Source of the DNA: CAYYYP01 sp964475985
Lineage (GTDB): Bacteria > Bdellovibrionota > UBA1018 > CAYHWW01
Length of the DNA: 64,000 bases
Direction of reading: 5' to 3'
Assembly (NCBI GenBank): GCA_964475985.1
Contig: CAYYYP010000013.1
Span: 12,818 to 76,817, forward strand
Shown: piece by piece, positions 17,901 to 25,047 of the stretch
How the letters are laid out: each line of letters begins with the position of its first letter
How positions within the stretch are numbered: the stretch's first letter is position 1
The notes under the pieces: generated by a model
What the model was told of the DNA's origin: nothing
Databases searched by the model: none
What the model saw: only the letters and a program-made list of their open reading frames with translations
Position numbers and translations under genes: made by a program

Positions 17901-18262
17901 CTCCCTCTATGATCATGGCGTGGTCTTCGCGCGTAAAAGGCGTTGCCTTTACCCGTATGATGAACATTCATCCTTCACTTTTGCCTAGTTTTAAGGGGGT
18001 TTCTGCCTATGGGCAGGCGCTTGAACATGGTGCAAAAGTGATCGGCGCTACGGTGCATTTAGTCAGTGAAGACATGGATTCAGGCCCGATTCTCGCTCAG
18101 GACGCCTTTGCGGTTTCGGGGACGGAATCCTTACAGGAAGTGGAAGAGCGTGGATTGAAGCTTGAGCATCAACTTTATGCAAAGACCCTGCGGCAGTTCT
18201 ATGAGCAGGAATGGTCACTCACCCAAAATCGCGAAGGCCAGGTACAGGTCATCTTAAGTTAA
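14897..18262 (+). CDS. purCDN: Trifunctional purine enzyme: SAICAR synthetase-like, GAR synthetase and GAR transformylase (PurC-PurD-PurN fusion)
   Basis: A single frame of 1121 residues with three domains. Residues about 1-420 are PurC-like: LYRGSVKDIF, FSNRFSVFDWGEMPDQIPDKG, VPLEVVFRFGVPAGSS, DSIGPDELRL and VPLSKEFLRLFYR. They are divergent and much longer than the usual roughly 240-300 residues. Residues about 427-880 are PurD: VLGSGGREDALAQAL, ATP-grasp GNEGPNTGGMGAFSPVPW and EFNARFGDPETQALLPRL. Residues about 893-1115 are PurN: FASGRGSNARALW, MNIHPSLLPSFKG and ATVHLVSEDMDSGPIL, with the catalytic N, H and D present. No stop or frameshift separates the parts. The order C-D-N differs from the eukaryotic GART order (D-M-N). 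It is coupled to purF by ATGA overlap and lies upstream of purL. The PurC assignment is the least certain because of divergence. Confidence 0.9.
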   Translation: MKDGLESPSVEGGRTLLYRGSVKDIFRTGTELLEFEFSNRFSVFDWGEMPDQIPDKGKNLARFAKTSFDKVQDPRRWQRLGKKMDAVFSSLKGPQDLQIVSFLRSTLGSLTEHGLRTHYLAAHNSRNSFMAREVQVLRPHRKETAFGSIYEYQDQMAPFDRPFLVPLEVVFRFGVPAGSSFRSRMGDGSYLAEVGLDQEFLKKTQDPRAIYFDLPVIEFFTKLEEQDRHLRLQEALLVSGLNTELFASLKAHSILLALFLREEFSEIDLKLWDGKFEWGADAQGIFLVDSIGPDELRLELKGESFGGQKNVPLSKEFLRLFYRKSSWFEKLETFKAKDNFGWKDEMKAKGILPPALPQDWIAYAKNIYEILADLWEFGKTSSAQNFSQTSKVAQLVDQGQKLLLKSEQSTEHQDWWEAVQNKLKFKTRNVAVLGSGGREDALAQALRHSAFVGEVFLFPGNGVSQGSIACDVDDLVALKGLLREFKIDLVVIGPDNLLEQGYANDLRDSGFLVFGPTREASRLEWQKSFAKDILVKRKVPTAQHWTWTSLKEAQAQWQDVLTEVSLPLVLKYDGLALGKGVEIIHSADQGMSFLKDVFENSKFSPGKKSGSAQLGLGARVVCEKFLEGREVSLFAVCDGKDFIVLEPACDAKRLREGNEGPNTGGMGAFSPVPWLNEDDLKAASQDIFEPVLDEMKKLGHAFSGLLYAGLMFHEGSRSFSVIEFNARFGDPETQALLPRLKSDFLTLLMGAATGDLLRANQVNPLTWDHQSSVTIVAASRGYPETSTKGVPINFDDNFWKVTDSGFPLAKSEQSIFLAGVKNEDTKLLTWGGRVLAITCLGNDLREARRRALDVMASVHFDGMQCRKDLGLWNAVNALGNVKGRFTQKLLKVPMNHRPKEVILFASGRGSNARALWQAARENPSHFPKILGVVCNRKEAPVLEWAREVGLRSLTIPSAKFLKREDHEAEILRRLSLDWDLGDNFTSRADLWCVLAGYMRLFSPSMIMAWSSRVKGVAFTRMMNIHPSLLPSFKGVSAYGQALEHGAKVIGATVHLVSEDMDSGPILAQDAFAVSGTESLQEVEERGLKLEHQLYAKTLRQFYEQEWSLTQNREGQVQVILS

Positions 18263-18287
18263 ATTTTAATTCTAGAGGAGATGTTTC

Positions 18288-21200
18288 ATGTTCATATTCG
18301 CCAAACGTCGACTGCGTGAAGATACCATGGCCGAAGAAAAAAACTTAGGCAGTTTTCATGCGCTCAACTTTCCGTTTGCAAGCGCGAAATGGTGGGATTG
18401 CCTAGTTTTGGAAGTGCCCGTGAAATTTGTCGAGGCGGCAAAGCTGGCGCTTACGGAAAAAATCCTGGGTGACGCGTTTCATGAAGTCGAAATTTCTGAA
18501 ATCAATCAGCTCGCTTCCGCAACGGCTGGCAGTCATGAGATTATTCTAGATAAAACTTTTCTCCCGGGAGTTACGGACAATACCGCCCAAGTAGCCTTAG
18601 AGTCCTTGGGTTCAACCCTTAAAATCGGGGACTTAACGGCCGTGGAGGAATTAGGGTTTCAGGTGTGCTCAGGCCTTAGGGTGGTTTTAAGTCTTAAGGA
18701 AAAAATTCCGGATAAGTTGCTGCAAGTTTCCAAGGCGTCCCTCGAGAATTTTTCTCAGAAGGTTTTTCATAACCGTTTGGTCGAGAGGGCACGCATCATT
18801 TGGCCAGGCCAGGGTGCGGAAGAAAAGTGGTGGCTGGGCGCGGTTATGGAAAAAACTTTACCAAACCCTAGTGCTCGCCCCTCGCACGAATTGGAACGCA
18901 TTGAGCTGCAGTCGCTGAGTGCCGCCGAAATGGAGAGTTTGAGCCAAGCGCAGCTTTGGGCACTTTCTCGGGATGAGATGTTAGCCATAACAAAACATTT
19001 TTCAAAGCTTGGCCGAAATCCCACGCGGGCAGAACTAGAAGTCATCGCTCAGACTTGGTCTGAACATTGTAAACATAAAATATTTTCAGCAAGCATCGAG
19101 GTACGGAATGATAGAGCTGAGCTTGATATCCCTGCCCGGGTAGAGAGTGTTTTTAAAACATACATTAAGGGCGCCACGAGCGAGATTGATGCCCCTTTTT
19201 TAGAATCTGTGTTCGAAGACAACGCTGGTGTGATTTCTATAAATAAAAATTGGTTTGCGGCCATTAAGGTTGAAACTCATAACTCACCTTCGGCCCTTGA
19301 TCCCTACGGTGGCGCGCTCACGGGCATCGTAGGAGTGAACCGCGACATTCTGGGTGTTGGCTTGGGCGCAAAACCCATCGCAAACCTTGATGTATTTTGT
19401 GTAGGTCCTCAAGATCTTGATGAGAACACGCAAATTCCGTCCCTTTTGCATCATCCGCGACGAATTCTGGAGGGCATTCGCCTAGGCGTTGAGCACGGAG
19501 GAAATAAAAGTGGGATTCCGACCGTTACGGGAGCTTTGGTTTTTCATCCTTCTTACCTAGGAAAACCTTTGGTTTTTTGCGGGACTGTAGGTCTCATGCC
19601 GGCCAAAAAAGAACTTGTGGAGAAAAAGATTTTACCTGGCGATCGCATTCTCATGGTGGGTGGGCGTATTGGAAAAGATGGAATTCATGGCGCTACTTTT
19701 AGTTCGCTTGAGCTGAACGAACAAAGTCCCCTTTCGGCCGTGCAGTTAGGTGACCCACTGACACAGCGGAGAGTTTGGGATTTCCTTTTAGAAGCCCAGG
19801 CGCTTAAGCTTTACCGAGCCATTACAGATAATGGCGCGGGTGGACTCTCTTCAAGTGTTGGTGAACTTGCGCGGTTCTCCAACGGGGCCCGGATGGATGT
19901 AAGTTTTGCGAAGGTGAAATATCCAGGCTTACTTGGCCATGAACTTTTGGTGAGTGAGTCCCAGGAACGCATGACCGTGGTGGTCGATCCAAAAAATCTT
20001 TTAGACTTTTTGGACCTGGCAGTAAGGCGTGGGGTTGAGGTCAGTGATCTCGGGGAATTTACGGATTCCGGGCGTTTTGAAGTTCTTCACAGCGCAGCCC
20101 ACGGCACCGAAAAAATTGTTGATCTGGATTTGGATTTTTTGCATGAGGGTGTGCCCACTTTGCAGCTTAAGGCCCATATTCCTGCGGTAAAACCGCATTC
20201 CGCGACGCCGCTTCCTTGGGCGAAGGGTGGAGTGACTCATTCTTCTGCCCGGGAAAAACTTACGCAGATCGCCGATGAGATTTTAAAGCGTTTAGGTGAT
20301 GCAAATTCCCGTGAGCGTCGCAGCATCGTTGAGCAGTACGACCATGAGGTTCAGGCCCGCACCGTGCGTAAGCCCTATGGAACTCGGGAACGTGGAGCGC
20401 CGGGCGATGGCGCATGCCTGCTCATTGACGAAAGTACGTTTGAAGGAATCGCGCTAGGCCTCGGTTTAAAACCTGAACTTGCGCTCCATGACCCCTACCT
20501 AGCTGCGCAATATGCGCTGGATGAATGCGTAAGGAATTGCATCGTTGCGGGTGGGGATCCATCCCATATGGCGCTAGTAGATAATTTTTGTTGGCCAGAC
20601 CCCATGCCCGCAAAACACAATCCGGATGCGGAAGAAAAACTAGGGGCGTTAGTGAGCACCTGTCACGCGCTTTATTCCGGCGCAAAAGCTTTAGGAATGC
20701 CGTTTATTTCGGGCAAAGATTCCATGAAAAATGATTTCCGTTTTCAGGAAAACGGTAGGGAATTTAAAATCAGCGTTGCTCCAACGGTTTTACTCACCGC
20801 CATGGCAAAGGTGCAAGACGTGCGTAAAGTGCCCAGGGGCCAGGTAAGTTCCCATAAGCCCCTTAAGCTCGTGGCTTTGCGCTTAGGCGAATTTGATTTC
20901 AAATTAGCAAAAAAATTCTATGGCACTCTACATGAGGTTTTACCCTTTGTAGAAACGTGCCACGATGTTTCAGATGGTGGTTTCGCCCTAAGCCTAGCTG
21001 AAGTTTTTTTAGGCGCTAATGTGAAAGCGAAGCTTAGTCTCACTAAACTAAGCTCATTATTTGACGACGTGCCTTGTGCTTTTATTTTGGGAATTTCCGA
21101 GGCGCATTTTGTGCATTGCCAAAAGGCATTTCAGAGTCTGCAGGAAAAAGTAGGCAAAGTTGAGTTTGAAGTTCTTGGTGAAAGTCAGCCGCTAGGTTTA

Positions 21201-22073
21201 AATCGTGAGGGAAGGTGCCTCTCTTTAATTTGGGAGGAAACAAGTTTTGATCTAGAAATTTCTAGGTTAGAGCGCGCCTACTTTGGCAAACACGCTTCGG
21301 CACTTATGAATCAGACCAGGCACGATGATGTGCGGCCATCGACTCCCGTAGCTGCCCAGGTAAAAAGAAACTACGCGGATAGGCCAAAAGCTTTAGTGCT
21401 CATGGGCGATGGAATCAATTGTCATGAAGAATCGGCTAAGGCCTGTGAGAGCGCTTATTTTCAGACTGAAATGATGCATGTCAACGATCTGCTCAAAAAT
21501 CCTAACCGCTTAAATAAAACCGATCTCTTTGTATTACCGGGCGGGTTTTCCTTTGGGGATGAGTTAGGCAGTGGGCGGGTACTGGCCATGAAATTACTTA
21601 GTGGCTTAGGGGATCACTGGACAAATTATCTCGCGGGCAAGGGCCTGGTGCTGGGAATTTGTAATGGATTTCAGGCCCTTTGCGCCATGGGGGTGTTCGG
21701 TTCTGAGGTAGGTCTCTTACACAACCGCCAGGGCCATTTCATAAACCGATGGGTGCGGCTTAAGACCGAGGCGGAAAGCGTATTCACGCAGGGTATAAAT
21801 GATCTTTATTTACCAGTGCGCCACGGGGAGGGCAGGTTGTTTTTTTCGAATCTTGCTCAGGCCCAACCAGCCCTTAAGTATTGTGAGGACGTAAACGGTT
21901 CCCAGGATCAAATCGCTGGATTGTCTGCCTTTAATGGCAGAGTTTTGGGCCTTATGCCGCATCCAGAAGCATTTTGGTTAACGGACCTTTTTCCGGGGGA
22001 CGCCGAAGACGCAAACAAATATCCGTTGGGCACGGTTTTGTTTCAGAACGCCGCAAAATATTTCAATCAATAG
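18288..22073 (+). CDS. purL: Phosphoribosylformylglycinamidine synthase, single-chain large form
   Basis: FGAM synthase of about 1261 residues combining the PurS-like N-terminal region, two AIR-synthetase-like halves and a C-terminal glutaminase. Motifs are TWSEHCKHKIF, VETHNSPSALDPYGGALTGIVGVNRD, ITDNGAGGLSSSVGELAR, ISGKDSMKND and CHDVSDGGFALSLAE. The glutaminase carries LPGGFSFGDELGSGR, the nucleophile C1125 in LGICNGFQALC, and MPHPE near the end. AGAGGAG at 18274-18280 lies 7 bases before the ATG at 18288. An ATG encoding MAEEKN 13 codons later is a possible alternative. In transcription order it follows the PurCDN fusion with a 25-base gap. Confidence 0.97.
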   Translation: MFIFAKRRLREDTMAEEKNLGSFHALNFPFASAKWWDCLVLEVPVKFVEAAKLALTEKILGDAFHEVEISEINQLASATAGSHEIILDKTFLPGVTDNTAQVALESLGSTLKIGDLTAVEELGFQVCSGLRVVLSLKEKIPDKLLQVSKASLENFSQKVFHNRLVERARIIWPGQGAEEKWWLGAVMEKTLPNPSARPSHELERIELQSLSAAEMESLSQAQLWALSRDEMLAITKHFSKLGRNPTRAELEVIAQTWSEHCKHKIFSASIEVRNDRAELDIPARVESVFKTYIKGATSEIDAPFLESVFEDNAGVISINKNWFAAIKVETHNSPSALDPYGGALTGIVGVNRDILGVGLGAKPIANLDVFCVGPQDLDENTQIPSLLHHPRRILEGIRLGVEHGGNKSGIPTVTGALVFHPSYLGKPLVFCGTVGLMPAKKELVEKKILPGDRILMVGGRIGKDGIHGATFSSLELNEQSPLSAVQLGDPLTQRRVWDFLLEAQALKLYRAITDNGAGGLSSSVGELARFSNGARMDVSFAKVKYPGLLGHELLVSESQERMTVVVDPKNLLDFLDLAVRRGVEVSDLGEFTDSGRFEVLHSAAHGTEKIVDLDLDFLHEGVPTLQLKAHIPAVKPHSATPLPWAKGGVTHSSAREKLTQIADEILKRLGDANSRERRSIVEQYDHEVQARTVRKPYGTRERGAPGDGACLLIDESTFEGIALGLGLKPELALHDPYLAAQYALDECVRNCIVAGGDPSHMALVDNFCWPDPMPAKHNPDAEEKLGALVSTCHALYSGAKALGMPFISGKDSMKNDFRFQENGREFKISVAPTVLLTAMAKVQDVRKVPRGQVSSHKPLKLVALRLGEFDFKLAKKFYGTLHEVLPFVETCHDVSDGGFALSLAEVFLGANVKAKLSLTKLSSLFDDVPCAFILGISEAHFVHCQKAFQSLQEKVGKVEFEVLGESQPLGLNREGRCLSLIWEETSFDLEISRLERAYFGKHASALMNQTRHDDVRPSTPVAAQVKRNYADRPKALVLMGDGINCHEESAKACESAYFQTEMMHVNDLLKNPNRLNKTDLFVLPGGFSFGDELGSGRVLAMKLLSGLGDHWTNYLAGKGLVLGICNGFQALCAMGVFGSEVGLLHNRQGHFINRWVRLKTEAESVFTQGINDLYLPVRHGEGRLFFSNLAQAQPALKYCEDVNGSQDQIAGLSAFNGRVLGLMPHPEAFWLTDLFPGDAEDANKYPLGTVLFQNAAKYFNQ

Positions 22074-22085
22074 GAGAGTTGAATT

Positions 22086-23318
22086 TTGAATTCATTTAGT
22101 CTTGGTAATGATCCTTTTCAAAACAGTTTTGACCTTAAAATCGGCCGAACGCTCTTAAGTGTTTCGGATAAAACTGGGCTCGCTCAACTTGCTAAGGAAC
22201 TTGCCAGGTTTGGCAGTGAGCTCATCGCCACGGGGGGGACGGCAAAGCTGCTCGAGGAAGAAAAAATTGGATTCAGGGCTATTGAAGATTTTACCGGAAA
22301 TCCTGAGGCCTTTGATGGACGCATGAAGACCTTAAGTTTTAGGCTTGAGGGAGCAATTTTATTTGATCGCGAAAATGCTGACCACGTGGAGCAAGCGGAG
22401 ATGTTAGGCGTTCCGCCCATTGATTGTGTAGTGTGCAACCTCTACCCCTTTGAGGCTACGCTTGAAAAACTTTTACGGGAAAAGTCTGACCTCGGAGAAG
22501 CTGCGCTAAAAACGTTGATTGAAAAAATTGATGTCGGTGGTCCCACCATGATTCGGGCGGCCGCAAAAAACTATAGAAATGTTTTAGTGATCGTTGACCC
22601 TAAGGATTATGAAACCGTAATCCAAGACCTGCATTTGCGTGAAGGTGCCGTAAGCCTGGCATTGCGTGAGGAGCTCATGCTCAAGGCATTTGAACGGATG
22701 GCGGCCTATGAGCATGCCATTTCCCAGAGCTTAGGATCAATGATCCGGGCTCGGCGCAATGATTTTCCGAAGTCCTTGGTTGAAGAGGAATCCCGCATTT
22801 TTTCCCACGGCTTTTTACCCCACGGAAAAATCCTGCCCTTACGGTATGGCGAAAACCCCCATCAGAAGGCCGTTTTTGTGGAAAGCCTAATGCCTGAAAA
22901 TCTAGATTGGTTTGGGCTTTCTGACCGTGGCATTCCACTGTCTTACAATAATGTATTGGATGGGCAGTCGGCCTTTGAAACCGCTCGGGATGCTTACCGG
23001 GTTGCTCAAGAAATGGAATTTGGTCGTAACGGGGACGCTCAAGCTCAATCCCCGCATGTGGTGTGTATTGTAAAACACAATAATCCTTGTGGACTTGCGG
23101 TAGCGGAAAGTACTTTAGCTGCCCTTGAGGCAGCGTGGAGTGGCGATCCCGTCAGTAGCTTTGGGGGAGTGCTTGCTCTGTCTCACGAAGTGGATCTTAA
23201 ATTTGTAAACGCTCTAGATGGTCGATTCGTAGAAATGATTCTGGCGCCCGATTTCACTCCTGACGCACTTGAAAAATTAAGCACTTCAAAAAAGAAGGTA
23301 AGGCTTGTACGGACTAAA
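22086..23318 (+). CDS. purH: PurH, N-terminal part: IMP cyclohydrolase and start of AICAR transformylase (interrupted by assembly gap)
   Basis: Bifunctional last-step enzyme of purine synthesis. The start is a TTG at 22086 with AGGAG at 22072-22076, overlapping the purL stop region. The MGS-like cyclohydrolase domain (residues 1-200) shows LLSVSDKTGLAQLAKELARFGSELIATGGTAKLL, GNPEAFDGRMKTLS and CVVCNLYPFEATL. The transformylase half begins with LPLRYGENPHQKAVFVE, LSYNNVLDGQSAFETARD, VCIVKHNNPCGLAVAE and DPVSSFGGVLALS. The frame is intact to KKKVRLVRTK, where ten N occur at 23319-23328. The C-terminal part resumes at about 23377. The gene is very probably whole in the organism. Confidence 0.92.
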
Positions 23319-23328
23319 NNNNNNNNNN
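23319..23328. other. Assembly gap of ten N inside purH
   Basis: Ten undetermined bases, a typical fixed-size scaffold gap, so the true length is unknown. The 48 bases to its right (23329-23376) do not encode PurH and contain stops, although homology predicts only about 15-20 missing residues here. Confidence 0.95.
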
Positions 23329-23376
23329 GGTATGCTTTTTATGTACTAATGTTGGGTTTCTGTAAGTTTTGTTAAG

Positions 23377-23880
23377 GCTACGCCCCTTTTGCAAATTACG
23401 CGCGTGGAGGGGGGGTATCTTCTGCAGGAAAAAGATTATCTCATTGACTCAGAGTTTCAGGCCGTTACAAAAAAGCCTTGGTTTTCTGAGTTTGGACTTA
23501 CGCGATTTGGCATTGTTGCCGGTAAAGCGGTGAAGTCAAATTCCATCGTGTTGGTGCGGGAAAAAGCTGGAGTTTGGCAAATGATTGGAATGGGTTCAGG
23601 TCAACCCAACCGGATTGATGCACTTCAGCGTTTAGCATTACCTAAGGCGCTAGAAGTTTTAAAGGCGCTTGGTGAAAAACCAAGCGATGTGATTTCAGGC
23701 GCCATTTTGGTGAGTGACGCGTTTTTCCCCTTTGCCGACATCATTAGCGCTGCCAAGGAAGCAGGCATTAAATTTATCGTGCAGCCAGGCGGCAGCATCC
23801 GCGACGCAGAAGTGATTGCCGCCTGCGATGCCGCAGGAATGGCCATGATTTTTACGGGAAAAAGGCACTTTAGGCATTAA
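23377..23880 (+). CDS. purH: PurH, C-terminal part of AICAR transformylase (continuation after the gap)
   Basis: Continues the purH reading after the gap. It starts around ATPLLQITRVEGGYLLQEKDY, which matches the GGxLLQ segment of PurH. SNSIVLVREKAGVWQMIGMGSGQPNRIDAL, SDAFFPFADIISAAKEAGIKFIVQPGGSIRDAEVIAACDAAGMAMIFTGKRHFRH follow in shorter pieces of the family signature, with the catalytic QPGGS and the conserved ending TGxRHFxH. There is no ribosome binding site or credible start, so it is not an independent gene. The frame is open back only to 23350, where a TAA precedes it. The stop TAA is at 23878-23880, followed closely by purM. Confidence 0.9.
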   Translation, partial: ATPLLQITRVEGGYLLQEKDYLIDSEFQAVTKKPWFSEFGLTRFGIVAGKAVKSNSIVLVREKAGVWQMIGMGSGQPNRIDALQRLALPKALEVLKALGEKPSDVISGAILVSDAFFPFADIISAAKEAGIKFIVQPGGSIRDAEVIAACDAAGMAMIFTGKRHFRH

Positions 23881-23898
23881 GAAGGAAAAGTGATTCCC

Positions 23899-24987
23899 AT
23901 GGCGTCCAAAAAGAAATCAAACAAAATACTGATGGAAAAAACCCACGCCTATTCTAAAGCTGGGGTGAATATTTTTGAAGGAGACCGTTTTGTCTCGCTC
24001 ATTGCACCATTTGTAAAAAACACACAGAAAAGTTTACGGGGGAAGTCGGTTGGAGTGCGTAAGGTGCCAAGCGGTTATGCCGGTCTTTACCAAATCTCAA
24101 GGGATCAATATCTGGCAGCAACTACCGACGGGGTGGGCACGAAACTAAAACTAGCCTTTGATTTGAATCTTCACGATACCGTAGGAATTGATCTGGTTGC
24201 CATGTCGGTCAACGATTTAATTTGTGTGGGGGCTAAACCCATTTTGTTTCTGGATTATTTCGCCACCGGGAAACTTAAGGCAACTCAAGCAGCCGCCGTA
24301 GTAAAGGGCATTGCGTTAGGGTGCCTTGAAGCGGGCGCAGCCCTTGTGGGTGGGGAGACGGCCGAGATGCCAGGGTTCTACGCGCCAGGTGAGTATGATC
24401 TCGCAGGATTTGCGGTGGGGCTCGTGGATAAAAAAAACCTGCTCAACGGCGAGGGGGTTAAAACTGGCGATGTGCTCATCGGCATTCCTAGCTCAGGCTT
24501 TCATTCCAACGGGTATAGTTTGCTCAGAAAAATTTTCCGAACAGCGTCTCGGTCCCAGAAGAAAAAACTTTTAGCGCCAACCCGGATCTACGTTTCGCTA
24601 GTGCAAGATGTGCTTAAGCGTTTCGGGAAAAATAAAGTCAAGGCCATGGCCCACGTTACGGGCTCAGGCTTTCTGAATATTCCTAGGATCAACGAAGGTT
24701 TTGATTACGAAATCGAATTTGATGAAACAGGGCTTCCCCCGCTTTTTAAGGAGGCCATGCGACGCGGAAAACTTAGTTTTGAAGAGATGTTTACGACGTT
24801 TAATATGGGAATTGGCTTGGTGCTTTGCGTAGACGTCAGCGCTTCGGCGCAAGTTTTGCGATACCTAAAGCTTAAGCGGGAAAAACCGGTTTGGTTGGGC
24901 AAAGTGGGGAAACCCAAATCCAAGGGCCGAAACTTAAAAATCAATATCGGCCTTAAGAAGGGGCAGTCCTTAAGTTTTAATTATTAA
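23899..24987 (+). CDS. purM: Phosphoribosylformylglycinamidine cyclo-ligase (AIR synthetase)
   Basis: Closes the imidazole ring (FGAM to AIR). Motifs run in order: YSKAGVNIFEGDRFV, LAATTDGVGTKLKLA, DTVGIDLVAMSVNDLICVGAKPILFLDYFA, LVGGETAEMPGFY, IGIPSSGFHSNGYSLLRKIF, AMAHVTGSGFLNIPR and FNMGIGLVL. It is about 362 residues. ATG 23899 is preferred. GTG 23890 is in frame and closer to AAGGA (23882-23886), so it remains possible. It is the last gene of the purine operon. purE, purK and purB are absent from the window and must lie elsewhere. Confidence 0.95.
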   Translation: MASKKKSNKILMEKTHAYSKAGVNIFEGDRFVSLIAPFVKNTQKSLRGKSVGVRKVPSGYAGLYQISRDQYLAATTDGVGTKLKLAFDLNLHDTVGIDLVAMSVNDLICVGAKPILFLDYFATGKLKATQAAAVVKGIALGCLEAGAALVGGETAEMPGFYAPGEYDLAGFAVGLVDKKNLLNGEGVKTGDVLIGIPSSGFHSNGYSLLRKIFRTASRSQKKKLLAPTRIYVSLVQDVLKRFGKNKVKAMAHVTGSGFLNIPRINEGFDYEIEFDETGLPPLFKEAMRRGKLSFEEMFTTFNMGIGLVLCVDVSASAQVLRYLKLKREKPVWLGKVGKPKSKGRNLKINIGLKKGQSLSFNY

Positions 24988-25047
24988 CTTAGGCCATAGT
25001 ACTTACATGGATACGATGGATTCGAATTAGGATAAAATCTCTCAATC

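Noticed and set aside
23329..23375. Possible coding continuation of purH after the gap
   Set aside because: The translated peptide (YAFYVLMLGFCKFC) does not match PurH and stops at 23373-23375.
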